IMG/VR virus record: IMGVR_UViG_3300026521_000280
Span: 1 to 38,162 of that record
Length of the DNA: 38,162 bases
From: a virus
Reading direction: 5' to 3' (one strand)
The first letter of the stretch is position 1, and each line of letters starts with the position of its first letter. Positions 1 to 7,331 of the stretch are shown here, piece after piece. The translations under genes were made by a program, and so were the position numbers. Below the pieces are notes generated by a model. The model did not search any database and was not told the origin of the DNA. It saw only the letters and a program-made list of their open reading frames with translations.

Positions 1-99
1 TTCTAACTTCTCTCTTGATGCTAAGTATGATATAGCAGTCTCTTTTGGGTTCTTTTTATTTGCGTCCCAGATTTGGAACGATACTATTGTGTGTCTCAT
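1..99 (-). CDS. N-terminal part of small hypothetical protein (runs off left edge)
   Basis: An ATG at 99 follows a good ribosome site (AAAAAGGAT, 6 nt upstream) and opens 33 codons that stay open to the edge. The peptide starts MRHTIVSFQIWDANKKN and is hydrophilic. I do not recognise it. It lies in the same direction as the gene ending at 158 and is probably in the same early operon. The partial gene at the right edge of the window could be its C-terminal half if the molecule is circular; one extra base would be needed to join the frames. Confidence 0.6.
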   Translation of the reverse strand, partial: MRHTIVSFQIWDANKKNPKETAISYLASREKLE

Positions 100-148
100 T
101 TTTATCCTTTTTGTTTTATATTCTAGCCCCTAAAGGGCAACGCGTGTC

Positions 149-170
149 AATTAGGGGTTACCCCCTAATT
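149..170 (-). other. Perfect 9-bp hairpin over the stop codon of the 158-403 gene
   Basis: AATTAGGGG (149-157) and CCCCTAATT (162-170) form a perfect 9-bp stem with a 4-nt loop. On the minus strand it covers the last codons and the TAA of the upstream gene. No T-tract follows, so it is not a clear intrinsic terminator. It could protect the 3' end of a processed message or affect coupling to the next gene, which starts at 99. Confidence 0.5.
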
Positions 171-403
171 TGCTCATATTTCTCTCTTAACTCTTCTTGG
201 GGATACTTCTCGGTATCTTTTCTCGAAAAAAACTCATCAAATGATGTAGGAGAGATTATCATCTCCCATTCTGGAACATCAACGGCATCTCTGCCAAATG
301 TATCAATAAGAGTATCCTCAATACACTCCTCTTTGGTATCCCATCTCTCTTTGCCCCACTCTGTTTCTATAATACTCTCGTAACTGTATGCGTATAGTTT
401 CAT
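158..403 (-). CDS. Small acidic hypothetical early protein
   Basis: 81 aa, starting MKLYAYSYESIIETEW, rich in Glu and Asp, with no transmembrane segment or motif I recognise. The ATG at 403 is preceded by AAAGGAAC and by a strong promoter with a palindromic -35 region (434-462), the same leader found before the genes at 32048 and 32874. That makes it the first gene of an early leftward transcript. Function unknown; small promoter-proximal genes like this are often host-takeover proteins, but that is inference only. Confidence 0.7.
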   Translation of the reverse strand: MKLYAYSYESIIETEWGKERWDTKEECIEDTLIDTFGRDAVDVPEWEMIISPTSFDEFFSRKDTEKYPQEELREKYEQIRG

Positions 404-433
404 TTTGTTGTTCCTTTGTTTAAATGTACCCGT

Positions 434-462
434 ATTATATCATATATATTGACTGAAGTCAA
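434..462 (-). promoter_or_regulatory. Early promoter P1 with palindromic operator
   Basis: On the minus strand there is TTGACT (462-457), exactly 17 nt, then TATAAT (439-434). The -35 box is half of the palindrome TTGACTGAAGTCAA (449-462). The downstream leader (TACATTTAAACAAAGGAAC) is shared with two other promoters in this window (32079-32107 and 32901-32929). Conservation of box, spacer, palindrome and leader supports a real, probably regulated, early promoter. Confidence 0.85.
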
Positions 463-588
463 TAGTTTAGATAATAAAAAAGAGAAATATTTGTATTTTT
501 TCCCTGGGGAGTTCGCATTGGGTTCGGTGGGACATAGTACAATAGGTACTGCTTAAAAAATAGGCAATTTGGCTAAGGTCAACACGCC
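463..588. other. Non-coding divergent region; possible packaging start (cos/pac)
   Basis: There is no credible gene here. The stretch is richer in G and C than its surroundings, contains TCCCTGGGGA (501-510) and a small hairpin AGTAC-AATAG-GTACT (536-550), and lies just upstream of the terminase genes, where cos sites sit in lambda-like phages. A second CCCTGGGG occurs near 37135. Nothing in the sequence proves a cos site; the placement is the only real argument. Confidence 0.25.
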
Positions 589-617
589 CTCGCAAATCGG
601 CAATTTCCGAGATTTTT
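589..617 (+). terminator. Terminator-like hairpin before the late region
   Basis: CTCG (589-592) pairs with CGAG (608-611), and AAAT (594-597) with ATTT (603-606), separated by one C-C mismatch, with loop CGGCA. ATTTTT follows. The stem is weak, so this is tentative. It would insulate the late promoter at 628-657 from upstream rightward transcription. Confidence 0.3.
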
Positions 618-627
618 ACCCTCACTG

Positions 628-657
628 TTACAAAAACGGTATAAAATGTGGTATAAT
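628..657 (+). promoter_or_regulatory. Candidate late promoter for the structural operon
   Basis: TTACAA (628-633), an 18-nt spacer and TATAAT (652-657), with TGG directly before the -10 (extended -10). It lies about 60 bp before the first late gene and points into the terminase operon. A similar extended -10 element, ATGGTATAAT, occurs at 37056-37065. Confidence 0.55.
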
Positions 658-715
658 TTTAAACTATTATTGTGAAAAATAAGAAAATTATACTATAAAG
701 GGCTTGTATTAAATT

Positions 716-934
716 ATGGTTACGCGTAACAGTACATCAAAAATAGCAAAAACATTAGGAATGACCCCCCAAAATCTATCCCAAAACTACATAGGGAAAG
801 GTAACAAAATAACACATTTAGAAGCTTTTGATTTGATAACCACAGTAAAGCGACTAAGATTAAAGATAGATGATGTTCATTTGATGCTAGAAATGTATAG
901 TTTAGCCCGAGATAACATAAAGGCTAAACTATGA
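716..934 (+). CDS. Small helix-turn-helix protein ahead of terminase
   Basis: 72 aa. Residues about 6-45 (SKIAKTLGMTPQNLSQNYIG) look like an HTH with an N-terminal recognition segment, as in Cro/CI-like or terminase-associated DNA-binding proteins. The next gene starts inside its last codons (CTATGA), implying translational coupling. No good ribosome site precedes the ATG; AAAGG lies about 13 nt further upstream than ideal. It may assist packaging-site recognition or regulate the late promoter just upstream. Assignment is tentative. Confidence 0.65.
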   Translation: MVTRNSTSKIAKTLGMTPQNLSQNYIGKGNKITHLEAFDLITTVKRLRLKIDDVHLMLEMYSLARDNIKAKL

Positions 935-1599
935 CCACAATCCAAATACAGTCTGTAAATAATAAGGCTTACATAAAAAAGAAAGACTTAGCCAAACTAC
1001 TTGGAGTGTCACAAAACCAAATCTCAAACTATGAGCGTGAAGATAGGTACAATACTCCACTAGAGAGGGTTGGTGAAGAAGAAGTTAAAGAGTTAGGTTT
1101 AAAGGGCGTGTATTATTATCCTTTTAAATCAATAAAATGGTATCTTGATAATGTTAAAACAAAACATTCCTCTAAAAAAACAAACAGCATCATAAAAAAT
1201 GATATGAAAATAGACAATATTGATACTGATGATTTAGATACGATATTGTCACGCCTACCAAGTGATTTAAAAATAGCATTTCAAAATTCAGAGAAAGATA
1301 TTCTTGATAAGTTTTCAGCCTTAGAAGATATTAATAAAAAAAGGTTAGAAAACCAAATTAAGAGGGGTGACTACATCAAAAAAATTGATAGTGATAGGGC
1401 TACTTCTGTGATGGCTAAAATGATGCTATCATCTTTAACTGAATTGAGAGAAAACCTACCCACTACACTTATAAGTCTGGGGGTGGATTTACCAATAGCC
1501 ACCTTAGAGAATGCGATAGATATTTATCTTGAGAAAATGGTTGATGAATTGAGAGAAAAAGTAGAACAAGAAGAGGAGAGTACAGATGATGGTTGGTAA
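931..1599 (+). CDS. Terminase small subunit (TerS)
   Basis: 222 aa. The N-terminus contains a helix-turn-helix (KKDLAKLLGVSQNQISNYER, about residues 17-36), as in Nu1-type packaging proteins that bind cos DNA. The C-terminal third is helical and acidic, as expected for oligomerisation and contact with the large subunit. It sits directly upstream of, and overlaps by 14 nt, the large terminase, and starts in an ATGA overlap with the preceding gene. Position plus HTH make TerS the best call; the sequence itself is divergent. Confidence 0.75.
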   Translation: MTTIQIQSVNNKAYIKKKDLAKLLGVSQNQISNYEREDRYNTPLERVGEEEVKELGLKGVYYYPFKSIKWYLDNVKTKHSSKKTNSIIKNDMKIDNIDTDDLDTILSRLPSDLKIAFQNSEKDILDKFSALEDINKKRLENQIKRGDYIKKIDSDRATSVMAKMMLSSLTELRENLPTTLISLGVDLPIATLENAIDIYLEKMVDELREKVEQEEESTDDGW

Positions 1600-4500
1600 A
1601 CTTTTTGGAGAGATAACCATAAAAACGCTAAATTGGAAGAAAAAAATCCAAGCTAGAAAGTGGTTTGCTGAGAATATAGAACTAACTAAAGGGAAAACAA
1701 GAGGTATGTTTGATGAAAACAAAGCACCACACACAAAATTGATACTTGAACTGATAGGACTTAGAGGATTAAATGTAATATCTTTGAAAGTAGCCTCACA
1801 GACGCAGAAAGGACACCCACTTGATACTAAAATCCCTACATTAAATGGGTTTAAGACGGTAGAGGAATTAGAAAGTGGGGATATTTTATTTGATGAAAAT
1901 GGTAAAAAATGTAGGCTTATAAGTAAATCAGAGATTTTTACAAAAAACTTGTATCGTGTGTGGTTTGATGATGGTAGTTTTGTGGATTGTTCTGACGACC
2001 ATCTTTGGACAGTAAATGAGAGAAAAAAAAGAGGAAGAAAAAAACATACCTATACTACATTGGAATTGATAAAAAAAAACATCAAGATGAGCAATGGGGC
2101 ATCAAGATTTTCAATACCGTTAACTAAGCCTGTCTCTTTTAGTAGTAAAACCTTTGATATTGACCCATATGTTTTAGGCTTGTGGCTAGGAGATGGTAGC
2201 AAGAATAGTAATGTTATCACGATAGATAAATTAGACCTTGAGCTGTTAGACTATATTAACAACACAAAACATACAGCTAAAGTAGGTATTTTTGATAAAA
2301 ATAGCAGAGCAGTTTCAATACGGATAGACGGGAAAGAAACAAAAGATAGAAGTTTTATATCCGATTTAAAGAAAAATAATTTATATGAAAACAAACATAT
2401 ACCTGAAAAGTATTTTTGGGGAAGTATTAACCAAAGAATATCATTACTACAAGGGCTATTAGATAGTGATGGCTCGGTTAGGAGATGTGGGAGTATTACT
2501 ATATCACAATCAAATAAAACAGTAATAATGGACATATCAAGATTGTTGAAAACATTAGGGATTAAACATTCTGTAAAGCCAAAAGAAAGAATACCTAAGC
2601 TAAATGGCGTAGATATGTCAACAACATATACATTAGAATTTACTATATACAAAGAGCAATTTAACGCTTTTAGACTCAAGCGAAAACTAGCAGTACAAAA
2701 CACGCTTACAAACCCAAAAAATAGAGCTTATCAAGTTATACATAGGTATATACACAAGATAGAGTCTATCCCTACTGTAAAATCACAATGCCTAATGGTT
2801 GATAGTCAAAGCCATCTATATCTATGTACCGATAATTTTATCCCAACACACAACACTACACTAAGCTTAGGTACGCTTATGTACTGGTTAGATACAGACT
2901 ATCACGATATGTTTTATATGATACCAAGAGCTAACGATTTAAAGAAGTTTTTGGAGTATAAGATTAAACCAGCGATAGATGGGTGTAAGACAGTTAAAGA
3001 AAAAATGCTTGATTATAATCAAGAGGAGAAAGATAGAAAAAACAGCTTTTTTTATAAGACTCGTACCTCTATGTTAGCGATACTATCAGCAAATGATACG
3101 AAATCAATTACTACCAAATATGGCGTTTTTGATGAGGTAGCAGAAATGCCAGTCCAAGTAGTAGATGAAGCACTAGAGAGGTTTAAGGACTATGGAGACG
3201 ACTACAAGGTTTTAATGGTTAGTACGCAAATGACTGAGAGTGATGCCATAAACCACTATTTTGAAAACTCTGAGATAAAATTAAGATATGAGCTAAGGTG
3301 TATCCATTGTAACGAGCTTTTTTATCCTATGCCAAATGACTTAAAAATTATGAGTGAAGATGAATATTTGGCAGAAATAGGCAAAAAAGAGCTATCGAAG
3401 GGAGAAATATCATCAAAATACACACCTTACGCGTCATCAAAAGCTTATCTACAATGCCCACATTGTGAAGCCAAAATTACAAACAAAGATAAAACAGAAG
3501 CCATTATGAATGGTTTGTGCGACTGGGTAATGTATGAGATAGATAGTGTAGATGAATATGATACCCCTACATACAAGACGATAAAAACCATAAAAACAGC
3601 TAAAGATTTGCCCCCAAATATAACAACCATAGGGCTAGAAGCTAACTCAATGATAAACCCAAGAGTACATATCAAACATTTTGCCAGAAAAGAATTGAAC
3701 AATAGATATGCGAGTTTTGTAAACCAAAAAGAAAACAATCATAAATATATGGTAGGGTGGTGGAATATCCTACCGAAAGAAGAGAACAAAGAAGAGATAA
3801 AGCCAAGTGAAGTGTTGAAAATATGTAATAATTACGCATTTGGGGTAGTTCCTGACAATATATCACATCTACATATAGGGGTGGACTTACAAAAAGATAG
3901 ATTATATTATACAGTAGGAGCAGTAGAATACAGCGAAGAGGATAAGTATGGCATAAAACTTCACATAATAGAATATGGAGAGCTTTACTCTAATTTTTCA
4001 AACCAAGATTTTATAGATTTAGAAGAGATTTTAGATAAAAAATATCACGATAAAGATGGTAATATGTTTACAGTAACATCTGGGGGGTGTGATATAAGGG
4101 GATTTGACCAAAACGACCCATCATCAAGAAGCTCACAAATGCTAGATTTTATATTTAATTATTCGCTTAAACTTAAAAGTTTTGGATTAGCAAACTGGGA
4201 TAATTTCTTGTATCCTATGTGGGGGGTTGATAGATATTCAAGGCAAGAGCTACAAACACAAGGTTTTAAGAGAGAGAAACTAACAAGAGAAATAGATGGA
4301 GAAAAAATAACTATAAATGCTTTGTCATTTTCTAACCTAAAAATTAAGACTCTTCAACACTCTATGATAGAGAGAGCCATACTAAAATCAAATACAACAG
4401 ATAAAGACGAGTTAAAAAAGCTAAAAACAAACCTTTTACATATAACCAAAGAAGCACTTATAAGATGGCAAGATAGACAATCTTTGCCTGTAAACCAAAG

Positions 4501-4738
4501 AGGAGATAAACACGCCATTGAAAGTCATTTAACAAGTGAAGTGCTAGGGTATGCTGTTAAAAATGGTAAAAAGGCTACAATAAAAACTTATGTAAAAAAA
4601 CACCCATCAGTTAGAAATGACTACTTAGATTGTAACGATATGATAGTAGCTCAGATCTTGGCTCACGGAACATACAAAGAAGTTAAAAAAGAGCTAGTAG
4701 AATATGATGCTAGAGAGTTAAAGGCTTTATTGAGTTGA
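1586..4738 (+). CDS. Terminase large subunit, GpA family, with in-frame intein
   Basis: 1050 aa precursor; about 702 aa remain after removal of residues 76-423, the usual size for the lambda gpA family. Extein marks: the ATP-binding loop ASQTQK / TTLSLG at the intein site, acidic Walker B VFDEVAEMP, a paired-Cys zinc-ribbon-like region (CIHC ... CPHC), nuclease motif GVDLQKDRLYYTVGA, and a C-terminal His/Asp region. It cuts and translocates concatemeric DNA into the prohead through the portal. ATG codons at 1586 and 1589 are both possible starts, inside the 3' end of terS. Packaging depends on protein splicing because the intein splits the ATPase loop. Confidence 0.93.
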   Translation: MMVGKLFGEITIKTLNWKKKIQARKWFAENIELTKGKTRGMFDENKAPHTKLILELIGLRGLNVISLKVASQTQKGHPLDTKIPTLNGFKTVEELESGDILFDENGKKCRLISKSEIFTKNLYRVWFDDGSFVDCSDDHLWTVNERKKRGRKKHTYTTLELIKKNIKMSNGASRFSIPLTKPVSFSSKTFDIDPYVLGLWLGDGSKNSNVITIDKLDLELLDYINNTKHTAKVGIFDKNSRAVSIRIDGKETKDRSFISDLKKNNLYENKHIPEKYFWGSINQRISLLQGLLDSDGSVRRCGSITISQSNKTVIMDISRLLKTLGIKHSVKPKERIPKLNGVDMSTTYTLEFTIYKEQFNAFRLKRKLAVQNTLTNPKNRAYQVIHRYIHKIESIPTVKSQCLMVDSQSHLYLCTDNFIPTHNTTLSLGTLMYWLDTDYHDMFYMIPRANDLKKFLEYKIKPAIDGCKTVKEKMLDYNQEEKDRKNSFFYKTRTSMLAILSANDTKSITTKYGVFDEVAEMPVQVVDEALERFKDYGDDYKVLMVSTQMTESDAINHYFENSEIKLRYELRCIHCNELFYPMPNDLKIMSEDEYLAEIGKKELSKGEISSKYTPYASSKAYLQCPHCEAKITNKDKTEAIMNGLCDWVMYEIDSVDEYDTPTYKTIKTIKTAKDLPPNITTIGLEANSMINPRVHIKHFARKELNNRYASFVNQKENNHKYMVGWWNILPKEENKEEIKPSEVLKICNNYAFGVVPDNISHLHIGVDLQKDRLYYTVGAVEYSEEDKYGIKLHIIEYGELYSNFSNQDFIDLEEILDKKYHDKDGNMFTVTSGGCDIRGFDQNDPSSRSSQMLDFIFNYSLKLKSFGLANWDNFLYPMWGVDRYSRQELQTQGFKREKLTREIDGEKITINALSFSNLKIKTLQHSMIERAILKSNTTDKDELKKLKTNLLHITKEALIRWQDRQSLPVNQRGDKHAIESHLTSEVLGYAVKNGKKATIKTYVKKHPSVRNDYLDCNDMIVAQILAHGTYKEVKKELVEYDARELKALLS
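1811..2854 (+). mobile_element. Class 3-type intein with LAGLIDADG endonuclease, in the TerL P-loop
   Basis: About 348 aa, precursor residues 76-423. N-terminal block A is GHPLDTKIPTLNGFKTVEEL; the first residue is Gly (or His77), not Cys/Ser/Thr. Block B reads CSDDHLWTV with Trp141 two residues after the His. The endonuclease motifs are LGLWLGDG (Asp203) and LLQGLLDSDG (Asp295). Block F is CLMVDSQSHLYL with Cys402. Block G is IPTHN followed by Thr424. Trp-B, Cys-F and Thr-G form the WCT triplet that defines class 3 inteins, which splice through an internal Cys branch. The exact N-junction (Lys75/Gly76 or Gly76/His77) is uncertain. The active-site and endonuclease residues all look intact. 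Confidence 0.88.
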
Positions 4739-5290
4739 TTATATTTTAAGCAACTGTTTGTTGTGGTTATATTTCTTTTGTTAGATTAGAGCTTGAAGTT
4801 TTGACATAGTTAGCCTAAAAAGACTAAACTATTTCTTCCGTTGAGTTATCACTCTCGTAAGCCACACCTCTACTAAAAAACATACAAAAGTAGAGAAAGG
4901 ATAATAACTTAGATGGACGGTCTGCCTTATCCACCTTAAATATAAAAGTTGTATCAATGATTTTATATCAAAGTAAGGTTATTATATTCTATCCTCGTTA
5001 GCTGAAATCAGACGGCATATGCTACCAAGTGGTAGTATGTTTGCTCACTTTTTCGCTTATGGGTATTTTCTTGCCCAACCCAATCGTGGTTCAGGGACTA
5101 ATTTGGTTAAAGCAGTAAGTATCTGCTACAATAAATATAACAATAAAAAAATAAAGGGTTGGATACAGGTGCGAATTGTATCCATTATAGCCTTTTAGTG
5201 ATACGATTAAATGGGAGGTAGCCGAGCGACTACCTATTACAATTCGCACCCCTAAAAAGCTATAAAAGAATTATATAGTGATTATGCTTA
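4739..5290. ncRNA. Candidate large structured non-coding RNA
   Basis: No credible plus-strand gene for about 890 bp after terL, unusual in this compact genome. The first 530 bp hold many stems: TAGTTAG/CTAAACTA near 4807; GAGT-tatc-ACTC at 4843; CTCTACT/AGTAGAG (4868-4874/4889-4895); GGATAA/TTATCC (4899/4927); ACCTTA + ATATAAAA / TTTTATAT + TAAGGT (4933-4979); CATA..CTACC-aagt-GGTAG-TATG (5016-5039); TGGGTA/TGCCCA (5060/5072); CCAACCC/GGGTTGG (5075-5081/5156-5162); AGCAG/CTGCT (5111/5123); plus the knot at 5161-5264. TTGACA..TAAACT near 4801-4830 is a possible plus promoter. Size and ornateness recall large phage RNAs such as GOLLD and ROOL, but I cannot match it to a known class. The transcribed strand is unknown. 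Confidence 0.5.
5161..5264. ncRNA. Loop-to-tail pseudoknot module
   Basis: Hairpin GGATACA (5161-5167) / TGTATCC (5177-5183) has a 9-nt loop GGTGCGAAT whose full complement ATTCGCACC occurs at 5242-5250. A second long helix, TATAGCCTTTTAG (5186-5198) with CTAAAAAGCTATA (5252-5264), crosses the first. A small hairpin AGGTAG-ccgagcga-CTACCT (5216-5235) lies inside. The single mismatch in the long helix is C-A on plus but G-U on minus, which mildly favours a minus-strand RNA. The crossed topology resembles the units at 36.3-36.6 kb. Confidence 0.5.
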
Positions 5291-5311
5291 ATATAAAATT
5301 AAGGATATGTG

Positions 5312-5580
5312 TTATGTGATTTCTTGCTTTAGACTTTGTAAAAACTTTATGGTTCTTTTATCTTTTATAGGCCCATAACTATTTTTACTTTCACCTACAT
5401 ACTTAAAAGTAATTAACCACCCATTTGGTATTACTTTTAAGTTAATTATATGGTTTGCTATTCTTGTAACTCTTAATCGACTTATAAATACTACCACAAC
5501 CCCAAAATGTAGAGCCATATTTTTTTAATTTTTTTTTATGACTATTTTGTACTGCTTGTTCTTTAATCAACAACTGATTA
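5312..5580 (-). pseudogene. Possible small or broken minus-strand gene
   Basis: Two overlapping minus frames look protein-like. One ends near 5442 with YGSTFWGCGSIYKSIKSYKN; the other begins to look protein-like near 5450 and continues to the stop at 5312 (NLKVIPNGWLITFKYVGESK). Joined by a single frame change near 5445 they would give one coherent small protein. The intact frame alone starts at an ATG at 5518 with no ribosome site. Opposite orientation to its neighbours suggests an inserted cargo gene that has decayed, or simple coincidence. Confidence 0.25.
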
Positions 5581-5625
5581 AATTTTAAGCAAACATATAC
5601 TACAATACAACATTTAAGGATATAT
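5581..5625 (+). promoter_or_regulatory. Leader of the head operon with possible promoter
   Basis: TACAAT at 5601-5606 could be a -10 box, about 20 nt before the ATG at 5626, but no good -35 box precedes it. AAGGA (5616-5620) is a good ribosome site. The element restarts plus-strand expression after the non-coding gap behind terL. Confidence 0.3.
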
Positions 5626-5859
5626 ATGTGGACAGTTGAAGAAATAGACGAAATTATAATAACATTAAAAGACGCATATAGGGATATACTATACCAAAGA
5701 ATGGAAGACCCCACGGAATACCTGATTAAAAAAATAAGAAAAGGTGATTTTTCAGCAGAATATCAAACGCCCGACCAAATCTTAAAGGATATTGATATGT
5801 GGCAAGGCAAAAAACTAGCACTCGAAAATGGGTGTAATCTTCATAGGATATGTAGATGA
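5626..5859 (+). CDS. gpW-like head-tail joining protein
   Basis: 77 aa with the pattern of gpW-like proteins: an N-terminal helix (TVEEIDEIIITLKDAYRDIL), a short charged turn, a tyrosine-containing strand (AEYQTPDQILKDIDMW) and a C-terminal helix. It lies between large terminase and portal, the gpW position in lambda. Such proteins bind under the portal and let tails attach to filled heads. ATG 5626 follows AAGGA; the portal ATG overlaps its stop. Similarity is by pattern and position, so moderate confidence. Confidence 0.65.
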   Translation: MWTVEEIDEIIITLKDAYRDILYQRMEDPTEYLIKKIRKGDFSAEYQTPDQILKDIDMWQGKKLALENGCNLHRICR

Positions 5860-7331
5860 GTTTTATAACAACACTTTATGACCTATATCAATCTTTTGAG
5901 GACTCTTACGCTTTTAAGAAAGATGATACAAACCAAGAAATTAAAAAACTAAATCACCTAAACACTTTTTATGGGGCAATATCAAAGGGGTATCGTAAAG
6001 GTGTTGTAGGTTTAGGTTTTAATATTCAAAATCATTCAAGTAATCCAAATATAAATGACGAGTATGAAAAAATTATAAAAGATTGGAGTAGAAAATCGAA
6101 TGACTCTAAAAACAGAAGTAATTGTGAGCTAACAGGCAGATATTTTTTTCAAGAAGCTCTCAGACAAATGGTTGATGAGTACGCAGTTCGTCAGGGTGGC
6201 TTTATAATCGCACACCACTATAATATGGCTTTTAAATATGGATACAAGTTTGAGATAATCCCTTTATCGGATATACAAGACTATACAGAAGACTCACAAC
6301 ATATCAAAAATGGATTTGTTTATAATTCAAACAGAGAGATAACACATATCTATATTAAAGACAAAAAACGCAACATAGGGTATAAAAAAGTACCATACGC
6401 TAATCTCACTTTAGTTATCAATAAGTGGGCAGATATTGACCAATATAGTGGTATGAGTCCACTACTCCGTTCAATGGAAGCTTTAGAATATATAGACAAC
6501 TACAAAGCTAAAGAGATGGACGGAGCTGGTAGGAGAGCTAATACTCCATTCTTTATAAAAACGCCTAAATTTAAGGATATTTTCTCAGCAGTTAAGGCAA
6601 AACTATTATCTGGCACAACAACCGTAGATGAAGCAAGTTTGATAAAAGAAAACTTTGAGCTTAGAAGATTAGATAAAAAAGACATCAATAGTCAAGATAT
6701 TGCCTACATAGATAGCGATGAGGACTTAATAGAAACAGGCAAAGGTATAATCACAATATACCCTGAAATGTACGCAAATGAGATAAAAAGTGCTAGTGCT
6801 TCAATAGGGCTTGATGCTTCAACTACTGCTGGAATGACACACTCTTCATATAACGCCGCACTAAAAGCAAGTCAATCAGAAGAGCAAGAGTATGCGATTA
6901 TCGCACAAGAGATTGTTGAAAGTTGCTTAAGAGAGGTTGTGGGCATAAGGCTTTTTAGGGGGCTACTTATGGTAAACGCCTTTAGTGAGTCTGAAAAAAT
7001 CAAAACATCTTTAGCAGATGGCGCTAAATCTTTTGATGACTATATTAGTTTAGAATTTATCCGTGCTGAAGTAGGGCATATAGACCCTGTAAAATCGGCT
7101 AAAGCAACAACAGAACACCTAAGTAATGGAACAACTACACATATCCGTGAGTTGTCAAAAAGAGGTATAGATATGGAAACTCATCTTAATGAGATTGAGA
7201 GATTTGAGTTAGCCAAGCTAGAAAAACTTAAAATGATAAAGGTAAAATACAAAGAAGCTGGGTTTGAATATAATCCAAATACAGAAAGCACAATAACTGA
7301 TGAGGAGCTAGATGATGACGATAGCAAGTAG
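5856..7331 (+). CDS. Portal protein (lambda gpB family)
   Basis: 491 aa, the right length for lambda-type portals. Family features: an N-terminal stretch with Arg/Asn-rich sequence, the RQGGFIIAHHYN strand, FEIIPLSDIQDY, the DQYSGMSPLLRSMEALEYIDNYKAKEMDGA block near the middle, and SIGLDASTTAGMTHSSYNAALKAS, matching the conserved portal wing/stem segment. It forms the dodecameric ring at the head vertex, through which the terminase pumps DNA. It starts in an ATGA overlap with the gpW-like gene and overlaps the protease gene by 20 nt. Confidence 0.92.
   Translation: MSFITTLYDLYQSFEDSYAFKKDDTNQEIKKLNHLNTFYGAISKGYRKGVVGLGFNIQNHSSNPNINDEYEKIIKDWSRKSNDSKNRSNCELTGRYFFQEALRQMVDEYAVRQGGFIIAHHYNMAFKYGYKFEIIPLSDIQDYTEDSQHIKNGFVYNSNREITHIYIKDKKRNIGYKKVPYANLTLVINKWADIDQYSGMSPLLRSMEALEYIDNYKAKEMDGAGRRANTPFFIKTPKFKDIFSAVKAKLLSGTTTVDEASLIKENFELRRLDKKDINSQDIAYIDSDEDLIETGKGIITIYPEMYANEIKSASASIGLDASTTAGMTHSSYNAALKASQSEEQEYAIIAQEIVESCLREVVGIRLFRGLLMVNAFSESEKIKTSLADGAKSFDDYISLEFIRAEVGHIDPVKSAKATTEHLSNGTTTHIRELSKRGIDMETHLNEIERFELAKLEKLKMIKVKYKEAGFEYNPNTESTITDEELDDDDSK

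Noticed and set aside
45-383. Plus-strand 112-aa hydrophobic frame
   Set aside because: It is the shadow of the minus-strand gene 158-403 and its downstream region; no ribosome site and low-complexity Ser/Phe composition.
5089-5101. GTTCAGGGACTAA resembles the R/P7 element of group I introns
   Set aside because: No matching S element (AAGATATAGTCC-like) follows, no disrupted gene flanks it, and terL is intact with its own stop, so a self-splicing intron is not supported.
4739-5290. tRNA or tmRNA genes in the non-coding gap
   Set aside because: No cloverleaf, no T-loop GTTCRANNC with a matched acceptor stem, and no tag reading frame could be found.
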